Of a stretch of DNA of 64,000 nucleotides, positions 36,336 to 48,859 are shown piece after piece. The notes under the pieces were generated by a model. The model saw nothing but the letters and a program-made list of their open reading frames with translations, ran no database searches and was not told the DNA's origin. How positions within the stretch are numbered: position 1 is the first letter of the stretch; each line of letters starts with the position of its first letter. Source of the DNA: Moringa oleifera (Eukaryota; Streptophyta; Magnoliopsida; Brassicales; Moringaceae). The position numbers and the translations under genes were made by a program. The stretch covers positions 7,380,001-7,444,000 of the forward strand of contig JAJFZO010000609.1 in assembly GCA_021397835.1 (NCBI GenBank). The letters are read 5' to 3'.

Positions 36336-36620
36336 CTACACGTTTACTGGAAGAGCTACAGGTAATCCACAAGTACCATTCCCTAGCTGCTTGGGATATA
36401 CGATGGCTCCTCTAGCAATTGGTGTCACCAAATTGAATGTCGATGCATCATATATAAGCTTGAATTCACTGTGCGAAGTTTGGGGTGGTGGCGAGGGACG
36501 CCAATGGCCATGTCTTGTTTTGTGCTTTGGCCTCCTGATTCCGAGTTCTTTCACTTCTGCATAAGTAAGTTTCTGATTTAATAGGGGGGACAGAATGACA
36601 AACTTACTCTCAAAACTCAC
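36336..36620 (-). pseudogene. RNase H-like (RVT_3) fragment, probably of a LINE
   Basis: A 94-codon minus frame reads GHWRPSPPP followed by FKLIYDASTFNLVTPIARGA. In plant non-LTR retrotransposons the RNase H domain begins with a W-x-PPP motif, then a KLNVDAAF-like strand and an IAGAGAVxRD-like segment, so the order fits. The RD equivalent is lost, and the rest of the domain is absent at the AT-rich left edge. The link to LINEs is inferred from these blocks. Confidence 0.4.
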
Positions 36621-37247
36621 TTATTTATTATATGTTAATGCTATTCATTAATTATAAGATATATATCTTCAATTGATATAATTTTTTATATAAATTTTAA
36701 TTTTAAAATATAATTTTTATTAATGTAATTAATTATTATTTTTATTTACTATAAATATTTGCTTGTCATGAGCATTAAACATCTCTTTATGTCAGAAAAT
36801 AATTGAAATTAGTAAGAAAGAAATAAAAAGTGAGGCGGATTCCCATTGGGTTGAGTTTTCTTGAAAAGGCCGGTTGATTTTTTTTTTTTTAAAGAAATTA
36901 ACCATTTTTGACGTGGGGCTTCACTATTGGCTAGAACAGTAAACTCATAAACCTGGGGATGTCCCCACAGAAGACGAAAACGACACCGTATAGCTCCACT
37001 TCTCTCTTCCTTTTCCCCAACGGCTAGTTTCATTCAAGTGACCGTTCCAGCGCCCAAGATTCAAAATCTGAGTACTCTCTCCACCTCTGTCATAAAACAC
37101 GGAACACCATTATCAATCGATTTCACAAAACGCAGAAATCTAATCAAACCCAGAGGGAAAAGAAATCCAGCTCTGGCAATCAAGAACAGTCTCCAAGCTT
37201 GTTTCAGTCCGTTCTCAAGCTCTCAGAAGGAAACCAGAGGATCAAAA

Positions 37248-39613
37248 ATGGTTTACTCATACACACCCACTTACTACTCCACTCTCCATGACTCAATCAC
37301 CTCTCTTTGTAAGACAATTCTTCCATTTTCCTTGAAGAAAAGGCGCTTGCCGGCGGCGGAGCAGAGGCTTTCGAAGTTGCATTCTGATAACCTGAAATGG
37401 CAGCAGGATTCCTACCACCAGATCTTGAACTTGATGGGTCTCCACAAAGAAGGAATTTTGGCTGAAAGTGAGGTTGCAGCTTTTCGATCACATTTGCTTG
37501 AGACCATTATCGCTTCTCCGGCAGAGCAAGAGCAGCAAGTGATTTTAAGGGATAAGTTGGTGTTCTTGCAGGTAAATTCTTAGTGGGTACTTGATTTCTT
37601 TTCTCCTTGATAGAACTCTGACTATTGTGCCTCTGTTTTGGTTGTTTCCCCAGAAAAATAGTTAGGAAAAGAAAAAGGGATGATTTGCGTCCATGTAAGC
37701 AACTTGATTCTTTATTTTTTATGACGTTGAGGAACATAAATTCACTCAACTGAGCTTGAAAAACTAGCCGGCTTTAACTATTATACCTCCATTGTTGTTT
37801 CTCTTAACTTTTTCAGTGACAGAACAGGCATTCATAGAACTTTATCCCCTTATACCGAAATGGATCTGTTTAATTATCCTTCGCTGTTGAATTTTCTGTA
37901 TAGGAGCTGCTTTACGCGAAATGCATTTCGGAAGAGGAGTACCATTCTTCAAAGAGACCCTTGTTACAGAGGTTAGCAGCTCAAGGAGCTGAGATTGAGG
38001 TCAGAGATGTTATTGTTGCAGGGCCAAAGAACAACACAAAAGAGAATTCTGAAGAAGAATGGTCAGTCATTGACTTGAAGGACGAGAATTGCCTCCTCAA
38101 CAAAGAGAGATCACATTCCAAAAGCAAATCAAAGCAGAGCTCGGCAATGAAGCAAATGAAAGGAGCAGCTTCAGTTTTCAGCTTTGTTTCCTCTTACAAA
38201 CCTGGAAAAGCCAAAGAAGAAAAGAGCATATTTGATATCGAATCAAAACGCTCTCCCTCTGCCTTTTCTAAAGAAGAAATGGTTCGTTTCCAGGAAAACC
38301 CATTCTGGGATGCTCATTTGAAGGAGAAAGAAAGTGACCCAATATCAATTCTTATGCAAGAAAGCGTACCAATGGCTTGCACAGAGGAAAATGGTAGTGG
38401 TAGTACTAACAAGGCGAAAAGAAAACCATTCAGGATTCTGTTTAACAGAGAACAGAGAGAGGGACATGGCGGTGGCGGTGGCGGTGGCGGTGCCGATTGT
38501 AACGCTGATGCTCGTACTCCTGATTGTGAGGGAAAGGGTTTTAAATCTGCTAAAAAGCAATGGAATTTTGATGGGTTCAAGAAATGGAAGAGAAACGATT
38601 CAGACGATGAGACTGCTCCTCTGTCTCTCACTGAGATATCAGACAGTGAGGCTTATCTAGATTCGTGCAGGCTTGTATCCAGCCCCATGGGAGAGGGTCC
38701 AGACACGAAGCAAATTAAGAGGAAGCTTCATGCTGATGGTGCTCCATCGGATTTCTTCATTGATAAGGTAAAAACACTGTGATTTAGCCCAAGTTCTTGT
38801 TTCCTATCTTCTTAAAATATTAATCCTGCCGAGTCTGACTCTTGAGCTGCAGGTGCTAGGGGACAAGATAAAGAAGGAGCTATCAAGAATTCAGACAGAG
38901 CTCTGCTCTACGAATCCCAATCTTAAATTTTCGTAAGTGTTTCCGAAGAACTCAGTTTTCCTTTGAGTATTATGTCAAATGGATGGATGATGAGTTCCTG
39001 TTTTTACATACTTGCTTAAGTTTGTGTTTCTTGCATTTTAATCAGAAATGATCAAATGGAAGAAATCTCCACCAAGCTCCCTGTGGACAAGGCTGATCTG
39101 AATAAGTTCTTTCCCAAGTAAGACAACTTTTTTCCCTTTTCCTCTCTTTATGTTTCCCTGTGGATTCACGTGTGTATGGCTTCTAATGCCGACGATCTCC
39201 TAGAGAATTGTCCTGGATTTTTCCTTTTCATGTTTCTTGAATGCTGAAGGTCATGGTGTGATCGATATGGAGACGTTGTACTAGATGTGGTGAAGAAAGA
39301 GTTCAAGGATCATGTTGGAGAGCTGGAGAACAGGCGAAATTCTGCAAGAGAAGCTCGCAGAAACAGCTCAAAGCGATGGACAACGTTCGAAGATGACGAG
39401 AACTGTCACCCGAATCTCTTTGCTCCCCAGCAGGATCATTTCACTCCATGGAATGAAGATCCAGACTGCAATTATCGCAACGCTGCAGGTGCTCATAATG
39501 GCAATGAAACTAATCCCTTCTTCCAGGATTACAACAGAGGCAGTAAAAACCAAGTGAGGCCTGAATCAGCTTATTACCAAGACCAGAATCCCTTCTGGTC
39601 TCCAAGGCATTGA
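37248..39613 (+). CDS. Conserved plant protein of unknown function
   Basis: Five exons (37248-37571, 37904-38767, 38853-38932, 39046-39117, 39250-39613) join in phase to 567 residues. ATG 37248 is the only in-frame ATG in the open stretch. The N-terminal 145 residues (MVYSYTPTYYSTLHDSI, LPFSLKKRRLPAAEQ, LKWQQDSYHQILNLMGLH, QELLYAKCISEEEYHSSK) are a strongly conserved block that I recall from uncharacterised plant proteins. The middle (150-395) is low-complexity and charged, with EEEWSVIDLKDE, a KSKSKQSS basic run and a glycine run GGGGGGGG near residue 304. The C-terminal block FPKSWCDRYGDVVLDVVKKEF is also conserved, with a basic helical ENRRNSAREARRNSSKR and an Asn/Gln-rich tail ending in QNPFWSPRH. 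Repeated NPFW/NPFF motifs stand out (ENPFWDAH, NPFFQDY, NPFWSPRH). No catalytic motif or membrane segment is seen; it may be a scaffold. Confidence 0.88.
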
Positions 39614-40124
39614 TGCCTGGCTCCTCTCTGCTGGATTGGAAATGAAGCCAGCTACTTGTTGTTGGTGAATCATTTGTCTGAATATCTTCCTGGTGAAAGA
39701 AGAACAACACTGTTCTTCAAGAAATTTATGCCGTTAGGTTTACTTGTATGATGAAGTTATAGCTATTTGCATCAATGAATTTCATATTCTTTCATCGGTA
39801 GCTATTCTTAACCTATTTTGGCCCATTCCATGAACAGCAATAACACAAAACAAAGAAAAGAAAAAAGGAAAAAAGTGAGCTAGAAGTGGGGAGAGATGTG
39901 AAAGATCTAAAAGATGGAATCAATTGGTAACTTGTCCTCCTCATGCAAGGGCATTTGCAGAGCTTCTATGTTATGGTTCAGTTCACTTGGGACAACAAGT
40001 ACATTGTTCTCTTTTTTAGTCGGTGAAAAGACAGAATGGGATCTGAATTTTCTAGGAAAAATATATGATTTCCTAATGTTTCTTGATCCTGAAGAGGTGC
40101 TCTCCCATGTGGTCTCCTAATGCC

Positions 40125-41013
40125 CTATGTCCTTTGCATGCAAAAAGACATACTTTAGATTTGAAGGCATCAATCAATCTTCACACTGTTTCCTAAACCT
40201 GAAGGTATCAATCTTGCTTGTAAACACATATGATTCTTCCCCAATAGATTTTATAGAGATTATGAAATGATTCGTGATTTATAATGAAATTTAAGACCTT
40301 ATTTAAATTATCCGAATAACCCAATTATTAAAAAAAGAAAATCATCACGGAACTTGGAATTTGTTATGTATTTTTTATACAATTATATTAATAAAAACAT
40401 TATTATGATTTTTTATAGGAGTTTTGTCATGAGAATAATAATAAATTCTATTTTAATACTCATATTTGTAATTAAGATATGACTACTGAAAATTAAATAT
40501 TCTTTTTAATGTTAAAAATGATATTTTGTAATTAAAAAAATCATATAATTTTATGTTAATTATTTTGTTAATGAAATTTCATGATTTTGTTTACCCGATG
40601 AGATATAAAAGTTCTAGGGGTTTGATTTTTGGAGAGGGAAAAAATTTGGGAATTTTTAGGTTATTTGGTGAGTGTAGGATAATCTAATTAAAAAATTATA
40701 TTGCTAAACAAAAATTAAAATAGTTACTTAAATAGGGAGAATAAGATTAGCAAGATTGTAAGGTGACAGATTTTTGTGCACCGTAGCGGTAGTGTTTTTT
40801 TTGCTTTTTTGGTGAAGAAGGTAGTCTCCCCTCAATCATAAGAAAGACCGCAGAAATAATTCAATTTCAAAGTGTCTCTCTCTCTCTCTCTCTCTGAGTT
40901 GGGTTTCTGTCTGTGCTTCAATCATCACCATACGCAAAGCTTCTCCGCATCTCCTCTTGAAAAACACGCAAGCTTTCCCTCTTTCTCTCTCTCTCTAAAA
41001 GGAGAAGGCCAAA
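40125..41013. other. Intergenic and 5' leader of the next gene
   Basis: AT-rich DNA to about 40750. The last 150-200 bases form a pyrimidine-rich leader with two (CT)n runs (40881-40904 and 40983-40996) ahead of the ATG at 41014. Confidence 0.4.
40881..40904 (+). repeat. (CT)n run in the 5' leader
   Basis: An uninterrupted CT dinucleotide run upstream of the RING-H2 gene. Such runs are frequent near plant transcription starts. Confidence 0.85.
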
Positions 41014-44000
41014 ATGGGTACGGGCAGTAGTCGACTGGGGTCGCGCCCGTCACGGACCCGAGTCAACCGGACCAACCGCAACCGCACCAGGCTCGCCTCT
41101 TTCCTCGTCTGTGGTGGCTCCTCTTCGCATGCGTCCCTTGAGGTTACCTTCACTCATCATCATCACCAACTTATTTTATTTTTTGATTAAACTGTTGAAC
41201 TCTTTTTCGTGTACTTAGAATGACTTCGCATTTCCTGTTCATTTAATCAACTCTGAGTCTCCACTTTTCGGAATGTTTTGGTTTTTGGATGATTGGTTCC
41301 GTTTGTCATCGCTATGCTGAGAATACATTTATTTTTCTTTTGATTCTTAGAGCAATGCGCATATAACGTTTTGGGTTGTTTTGATCGAGTTGGATCCAAA
41401 GTTGATCATGATTGATCTTTGGATGATTTGAGGGTTCGTCAATTGATACCAAAAAGGGTCCTGCTTCGGTAATTTCGGATTTATTTATTTTATGTGTCAA
41501 TGCCATCTTCGATTTTTGTTCATGGGAATAACTGCTCATCAGTAAATGGAGTTTCTGCAATAGAAGGAAGTTGGTTAATTTAGTCATTTAGTTAATGGTA
41601 GGTTCATTTACATGTAGTCTTGTTCTGAGATTTACTTTCTCACCTTCTTGTGTCAGGATTATCAGTGATCATCAGTCATCTTCATCAATTACATTTTCCA
41701 ATAACTGAAATTTAACATTTAATCTTCTGAGATATTTTATATCTTATGACGATGCTGAAAACTAATGGTCAGAGACTTACTGTATAAAAAGTTTAATTTT
41801 GGAATTGTTAGAAATGCCTAAATCAAGCCCAAATAGGACTACCTTTTTGACCACAAACTTTTCTGCTCTGTATTTATTGGGTGCCAATGCATTAAAGGCA
41901 AGGTATTATAAGTATGCACATTGAATGGTTCTTTAGATACCGTAAAATTTCTGTCTAAAAGCAAGATGGTTGTGTTTTATGCAAGGACCTCTACGTAGAA
42001 ATCTGCAGTTCAGTCTTACCCAAATAATGCAGTGAGGTACCTATCTGGGTTAAAATGCACTGAGTTACTTTGGAAGATGTTTGGCTTAAGCCTCTTCCTG
42101 ATTGACTTTCTTGGTTCACTTATTGGTAACTTTCTGTTCCTTGTAAGGCTTTAGTTCCGTAGCAACTGGTACACTTCTTGAAGTAAACCTTTTAAGCACC
42201 TCTTCATGTCAGCATAATTGTAATCCTTCTATCTAATGTTAAATTTGTAGATCACAAATTTTTTTCAGCTAAGGTGGTGTTGGTTACAACATGATGCATG
42301 CTGGTGAAGTGTAACCAGTTTGGTGCTGTTGATCTCATTCCAAATGTGGAGATCATATGTATAACTGCATGATTTAACCATCCTATTTAGAAATTAAATT
42401 TTCTGGAAGGAAAAAGTAAGTTACGTGAAGGTTGTTTGGTTACCTAAATCAATGTGGGAGATGATACTTTTTCTTTGTTTCAGATAGCAGTCAAGCAACA
42501 GTGAAATATTTTTACATCTCAAATGTTATATGGACGAGGCCATGAACCTATTTTACATTGAAATTTCTGTTCATTGAGGTCTTGCTACAAGAGTTTGATT
42601 CGACAAATAGAGAACTATATGTTCCTTGCGAGAATTGAACTTATCTCTTTTCCATGTTTGACCAAATAGACTGTTAAATACTAAGCTGTTAAATACTTAC
42701 CGAACTTATGGAAAGGCAATTTTCTCTATATTATGTTTAAAAAGACAATTCAAACAATTTAAAAGAAAAACTAAATGTAATATTTTTCCTTTGGTAAGAA
42801 TATTATCTTTTAATTTTTAAAAAAATAAAAATATGAATAAATTACAATATTATTTTACAAGGATGATTATTATTCCTTTTTGTTCCCAAAGTGGTTTTAC
42901 CTTGGGCTAACTGAGCAATTTTTAATTAACTGTTTCTTAGTGGGAGGTCAGTGTAATAAGATTCAAAAGTTATGAATGAGACAAAGGGGTTAAGTGTACT
43001 CAAAATATAAGGAGGTTAATGGAATTTTCCCTGAACAAAGATCAGATACTGATATGATATTCTTCGTTTTTCTGTAGATGGAAGAATACCCAGCTGAAAT
43101 TGCTGTAAATTCTTCAGGACATTGTGATCCAGTCATTAACATGGTCCAGAAGCACCCAGAGGATCCTTCTTTGATCTTCAGCACAGGAACAGAGTTCTCC
43201 AGCTCACTTGCTGGAACTGGATCCTCACCTGGAAGCAGTACTGGGGCTAGTGAGCATTCTTCTATTGACAATGGTCTAGAAAACGTTGGAACAAGTAGCC
43301 AGGAAAAATGCATGACTAAAACCGGGTTAGCCGCACCTTGTCAGCTAAGTGCTGATTTTGCTTATGGTGAATATTATAGGGATAGAAGTAATACTGCAGC
43401 TAGTACTTCATCCAGAGATCAACATTCTTCAGATACTCTTTCTGTAAATGTTTCTGTGGAAGAGGATGTAGCCAATGGCATTGACAATTCAGTAAATGAT
43501 GTTGTATCTCAGATTCCTGAGTCAAGAAGTTCATCTCCTCAAGTGCTTGGCAATGTACCTTCTGATGGTGTGTCTGATGAGAACCATGTAGACGAAATAA
43601 CAGCAATCCATAATAATGATACTGATTCTGATCATCAAGTTTCTGGTTTACCACTGACCTTTCACTCACTAACGGACGAGGCACTACCATCGGGTTTAGG
43701 TTTTCTTGTGTCCAATAGGGAAGGAAGCCAAGGAGATGGAAGTGTGCTCCATGTTGATGTGGTGAGTATCTCCTCCAACATTTTGTCCAATGCCAACATT
43801 GCTACAAGTAATCGTGAGGCCAGAAGGACTAGTAGAAGATTATTTTGGGATGCATTTTCAAGACGCAGTTCTAGAAGGCCGAGTGACTCTCCTACTGTAG
43901 TTTTCTCAACTGATGATACTCATGATCTAGGATCTTATGACAGATGGCTGCTTGACATTGGTGGCGATCTTTTTGAAGATGGAATCAGAGGTGATTCTGG

Positions 44001-47000
44001 TTACCTGGGTGGTAGAATTCACAGCCGGAATGAACGAAGACGGTTCCCAAGATCTGAGGTGAATTTGCAGCACATGCCTATCACGGGAGCTAATCTTTTA
44101 TTTATATTTCAACCTTAAATATATGCATTATACTAATAACTTTTTTTCTGCACTCACTTTGGGGGTTAGCATATGGGTCTGAGATTGTACCTTTGAGCAA
44201 TGTGAAGTGTTGCTGTAGAATCATAAATATATTTTTTGATATCCTGTCATTGTTATATCAGCTTAATCTATTTGCTCCTTCACAAGTATGAAGCTTTGTT
44301 TCTTGTTATTGATAATGGAAGCCCTATAATAAGTAATCTCAATCTTTCCTGATAATCTTTTAGATAATTTCTTTGAACAGCTTGTCTAATGGTTTTTCCA
44401 GATCTGGGAAAGATTACGTGGTGGTATTGATGAAAGTGACCGGCGAAATAATATCTGTCCATCTGGAATTCACCGTGATGGTACATGCTCATGTGAATCT
44501 TTCTTGATGAGTGAGGAGTCTGGTACTCGTGCAAGCATATCACGAATAGTCTTGCTTGCTGAAGCTCTATTTGAGGTAGTTTTGCGATCAACTTCTCATG
44601 CTTTATGTGTCTTATGTAATCATATCATATTTTATTCTAGTATTTTTTTTTTTTTGACTATTTAATCCCTTTGTTAGTTGTGTAACTTTTAGTTTCCTTT
44701 TATTCCTCTTTTAACTTTATGGATTGCTTGGATGTTTTATGTGATTAGTTCACTAATTTTTTTCACCCTTTCTTTAATGAATTGGAAAACAATTTGAATA
44801 ACAATTGTGGAATATTTTGGTTTTTTGTGACATCTAAGGATACTTCTATATTTGATTATTCTGAAACTGAAATTACTTGTCATTGATTTTGAATTTGGTG
44901 GTGTATGGATAATGGATAACTACAGTGCTTGTTTGATTGGATACCTGTGGAGATCAACAAAGGTTAGGAGTTACCTTGAGTGTTTGTATTTCTTCTTTTA
45001 GTAATGGAATAATTTCACAAAATCTGATTGCCTTGTAGTACTAGATTCTAAGTACTTTCTCTTATTTTATTTTAAGAAAGAGGGTTGTAAAAATGGATAC
45101 TGATGTGCTTAATTCATCTATAGCAAGTAAACCTCAATTTGTTTGAAATGAAATCGCCTCTTGTATGTTGTCACTGGGTTTCCTTTGCCTTTTGTTGTTC
45201 CTGGACATGATGAACTCTTATTTCAAGGTTTTCTTTTTTTTTTTTTTTTTATTACTACCTCTCCTCTATTCTGTAAACTGCTGTTCTCTTTTCTGGTTTA
45301 CCTTATCATTTCATTTTTAATTATTTTTTAATCTGTATTTGTTTAAGAGATGAGTGAGAGTGACTTATTCTGATTGATATGAAATGAAAACTTAATATTA
45401 TGTTTCTCTTTGGTGAATGAGACCTATGTCTCTGTTTGGAAGGAAATGACTCTAGAGCACTTAAGCTTACTTCTGTTGACAAACAGAATGACAGTGTTAT
45501 TTTTAGGTGTGAAAGATGTGTTGTCGTGAGCTATTTTTACTTTACTCCTATTGTTGTTTCCATATCTTTGAGTTCTAGGTAAGGGAAGGAATTACTTGAT
45601 TACAAAATGCCTCTTGTTTCAAATATTCTAAGGCAACTCACAAATAACCTATAATAAAAAGAAAAACAAGGCAAGTATAATTGGACCTGATCAACTTGAA
45701 AGCCTTGTTAACTTCAGAAATTCATGAATAAAATTTTTTACATTGTAATCTTTCAGAAGAAACTAAATGTCTATATACAAGAGGGGTTGAAATGAATAAT
45801 CTTGTATCTGTTTGTGTTTTTTGATATCTTTTGATTCTGAACACACAGATACTTTTCATCTTCCTAGCAAATCTGGATGTTTGTGATTTCAAAATGTACT
45901 TGGGTCTTTTCTTTTGGTTTTGAGAAATTATGAATGAGTTTGCCTTCTCCATATTCTTCAAGTAATTGTTATCTTTTGGGATTCAATTGAATGGTGCTTC
46001 TGGTAAAAAAAGGGGATGGTTTGATATGGTTTGGTGATGAATTTCTTTTTGGTTCTTTTTCTTGAGTATTTTGGATTTTGTTTTGGAGTTGACAATGGAA
46101 ATCAACCTTCGCATGAACTTCTATGGGAGAATGATTAAGGAAGGGAGCGATACTTGATTTTATGTGTAAACATTAACTTCTTTAATTTAGAGCTAGCTCC
46201 TGATGTGGTTCTAGGTTCTTCCTTTGTTATAGCATATGTACGCTTAGCTATGTTAGGGCTTTTTATCATGCTGTTATAGTGAATTTTATGAGTCTAAAGC
46301 AGGTTTTTATAACCTAAAAGACCCTTATTGATTCTATGGATGCCACAAGGATTCTGTATGTAGTTTAACCTTTTTCCTTTTTTTTTTTAATCAAAGCACC
46401 AAAGGGGTGCCACTCATGTACATAGAATGAGTTAGATCCCATCTAGAAGTGAAAGACATCTATGAAGTCTACAAGGTCCTCTTTATTTATAAAAGAATAC
46501 CCCGTCACCCACAATGTTAGATCTATTCCTTATTACACTGAGGGATGTTTCCATCCCTAGCTCTCCTATTCCTCTACCCTTACAGTAGCCAGAAAAAAGA
46601 AGTAGAATCAATGTAATAGCTTTTTTCTTAACCCCAGCAGTCCTTATACTGCCCCTAGCCTTCAATTCTGCTGTCACCTACTCTGCCATTACCCACACCT
46701 GCCCCAACAAAGCCAACACATTTTTTCAGATTTCTCTAGTCCAATTTACACCAAAACTAGTATGTGATTGACAGATTCTGCTTGCTCTTTACTAAGAAAC
46801 ACCTGTTTGGGAGGTCTTGTCCTCTTTTCTGTAAGTTTAGCTTTTTTCTGTTATTGATATATAATCTTCCATTGATGTTTGTGAAGTTTTACTAGTTGCC
46901 TTTGAAACTTAGTTTGCTCATAAGTGAAATCTTCAGGTTTTGGATGAAATTCATCGCCAACCTGTATCACTTTCCCTATCTATGGTCTCTTTCCCAGCTC

Positions 47001-47538
47001 CTGAATCAGTTGTTGACTCTTTTCCTCTCAAGAATCACAGAAAGGTGGAGTCAAATGAGGGGGACGATGTTGAACAGTAAGTTTCTCTTTGAGTAAATCT
47101 TCACCAATGACGATGCATGTAAATGGGATTCGACAGAACTTATTTAGTTTATGAATATGCTGAGAAGTCTTCACTTAAATATTGCTGCAGCAAGGAGTTC
47201 AAGTTGACCAATTTGACTGATAGCTAATTCAACTGTTGTATAGGTGTTACATTTGCCTGGCTGAGTATGAGGAAGGGGACAAGATACGAGTTCTTCCATG
47301 CCATCATGAATATCACATGTCTTGTGTTGATAAATGGCTCAAAGAGATACATGGGTAGTTTTACCACTTTCTATTCATTGCCTGTGATTTTGTTCATGCT
47401 GAGTGCACATGAATGTGTTTGCTTCATCTGATACTTCTCTTCCTGTTGTTGCTTTACAGGGTGTGTCCTCTTTGTCGAGGGGATGTTTGTCAAGGTGCGA
47501 CTGGATTTTCCAACAATGATATTCCCTCACTTTCTTAG
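41014..47538 (+). CDS. RING-H2 E3 ubiquitin ligase-like protein with long disordered N-terminus
   Basis: Six exons (41014-41142, 43078-44058, 44402-44575, 46937-47076, 47244-47354, 47460-47538) join in phase to 537 residues. Residues 1-43 are basic ([20 protein letters not shown]) with a possible N-myristoylation glycine at position 2 (MGTGSS). The 327-residue second exon is rich in Ser, Asp and Asn, mostly disordered, and ends in a more structured [20 protein letters not shown] segment. Exon 3 adds [12 protein letters not shown] and a helical [17 protein letters not shown]. The RING-H2 domain is at the C-terminus: Cys476, Cys479, Cys494, His496, His499, Cys502, Cys514 and Cys517, all zinc ligands present; the last intron falls between His511 and Gly512 inside the RING. 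It should act as a ubiquitin ligase with an unknown target. Introns 1 (1.9 kb) and 3 (2.4 kb) are long. Confidence 0.92.
46379..46800 (-). mobile_element. Candidate LINE 3' fragment inside intron 3
   Basis: On the minus strand the stretch ends with GTGGCACCCCTTTGGTGC, a short TTGATT and a poly(A) run (T-run at 46379-46389 on +). A GGCACCCC-like end followed by poly(A) is typical of plant LINE 3' tails. The DNA between 46400 and 46800 differs in composition from the surrounding T-rich intron. The left edge of the fragment is uncertain and no target duplication was found. Confidence 0.4.
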
Positions 47539-47988
47539 AATTGTATATTTTACTGTAAATAGTTGCAGCTTTTTGCATTATTTAAGTGTTGTATTACATT
47601 ATGATCTGTATCTGAATTTCATGTTATTTCCAAAGTAATCATCCTTTCCTCACAATGGGGTTCTGTTCAACTCTAGTTGGTTCAGAAATAGATTTTGCTG
47701 GCTTAGCATATTCTTAATCAATAAAGCAACTCCTAGAAGGACATTACTCTACTAGTTTGCTCGAACTTCTTGCCTTTTATTGTTCGCTTCATCATCCATT
47801 TGCGGGTGTTCACTTACAGATGATTGGAGCCATGGCATATTCCATTGTCCACTCAATGAATATGACCCTTTATTAGCTGGCTAAAACAAGTATAGAGATG
47901 CATTCCTTTGTTTAAAAGTAAGAAATTCACTTGCCGTGTTGTGTTAAGTTTACCGTACTTTCCAACTTGAACATCAAACCCTGTATTT

Positions 47989-48111
47989 TTTAGATTGATA
48001 ACTATCAGAATTGTTAGATGGGTAGCTATCAGAAATGTTGACAAAATCTTTTAGATTGATAACTATCAGAATTGTTAGATGGGTAGCTATCAGAAATGTT
48101 GACAAAATCTT
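47989..48111. repeat. Perfect 61-bp tandem duplication
   Basis: The unit beginning TAGATTGATAACTATCAG occurs at 47991 and again at 48052, and the two copies appear identical over their full length. It lies about 450 bp past the end of the RING-H2 gene. Confidence 0.95.
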
Positions 48112-48187
48112 GCCCGTCGAAGTTACTCATGGCATAACACCATCTATGAATTCTAGCTGAGACTGTTGGTTCGAAGTACATTACTTC

Positions 48188-48236
48188 CTTCTAAGAAATC
48201 TGAAATGATGAGTCTTCTAAGAAATCTGAAATGATG
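48188..48236. repeat. 26-bp direct duplication
   Basis: A 23-bp segment starting CTTCTAAGAAATCTGAAATG is present at 48188 and 48214, separated by AGT. Confidence 0.95.
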
Positions 48237-48687
48237 TGCCGGGTTTCCCAATTGGTCGTCCTCCATCCTTGGATTCTGCTTTGCTTCAAGCGTCCGTAAC
48301 TTTAGTGGATTAAATTGTGAATATCTTTTGATGTTGCTTTGCTTAGTGTTTTTAGTACAAGAAGATTAGTGACTACTCTGTGATAGTAGATTGTGATGTA
48401 TCATTTCATATTATCTGATACCGAGAAGCTTAGCAATTCCAGCCAATAGTCCAGAGCTGATAGCAACTTCCCGGAAAATGCATAATCATCTAGAGAAGTC
48501 TATGACTAATAGGTAAAATACCCCATAATACCTGCAGGACCCTTGACTTGCGGTTGTGGGTATCAATCAACATTGTTTCCTCTAAAACCAGAGGCGATAT
48601 GAGCTAACCTTCCCTCTTTCATCTTCACATGTATAAATTTACAGGGTATCACCACAATATAAGCTAGAAAAAACACTAGAGAAAGAA

Positions 48688-48858
48688 ATGGGCAATCCAC
48701 CCCCACCAGGCCCTCACCACCCACCACCACCCCATGCACCTCCGGGTCCTCCACATCCTGAGCCCCCTCCGCCTCATAATCCTCCTCCGGGTCCTCAGGC
48801 ACCACCTCCAGGACCTCCAGGGCCCCACAAACCAGCTCCGCCTCATCATCATCCTTAA
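48688..48858 (+). CDS. Small proline/histidine-rich ORF (56 residues)
   Basis: An ATG at 48688 opens 56 codons to a TAA at 48856. The product is almost only Pro, His, Gly and Ala: MGNPPPPGPHHPPPP at the start, repeats of PPGPP and PPPPH, and a KPAPPHHHP end. Its base composition (very C-rich) stands out sharply from AT-rich surroundings, which argues for selection on the protein. There is no signal peptide, so it is not an ordinary cell-wall proline-rich protein. Short His/Pro/Gly-rich peptides can bind metals, but the function here is unknown. The overlapping 111-codon minus frame is a mirror of the same low-complexity DNA. A simple-sequence origin without translation is the alternative. Confidence 0.5.
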   Translation: MGNPPPPGPHHPPPPHAPPGPPHPEPPPPHNPPPGPQAPPPGPPGPHKPAPPHHHP

Positions 48859-48859
48859 T

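Noticed and set aside
36809..37033. 74-codon minus frame upstream of the 37-kb gene
   Set aside because: Lies in the likely promoter/leader of the + gene and matches no family I know.
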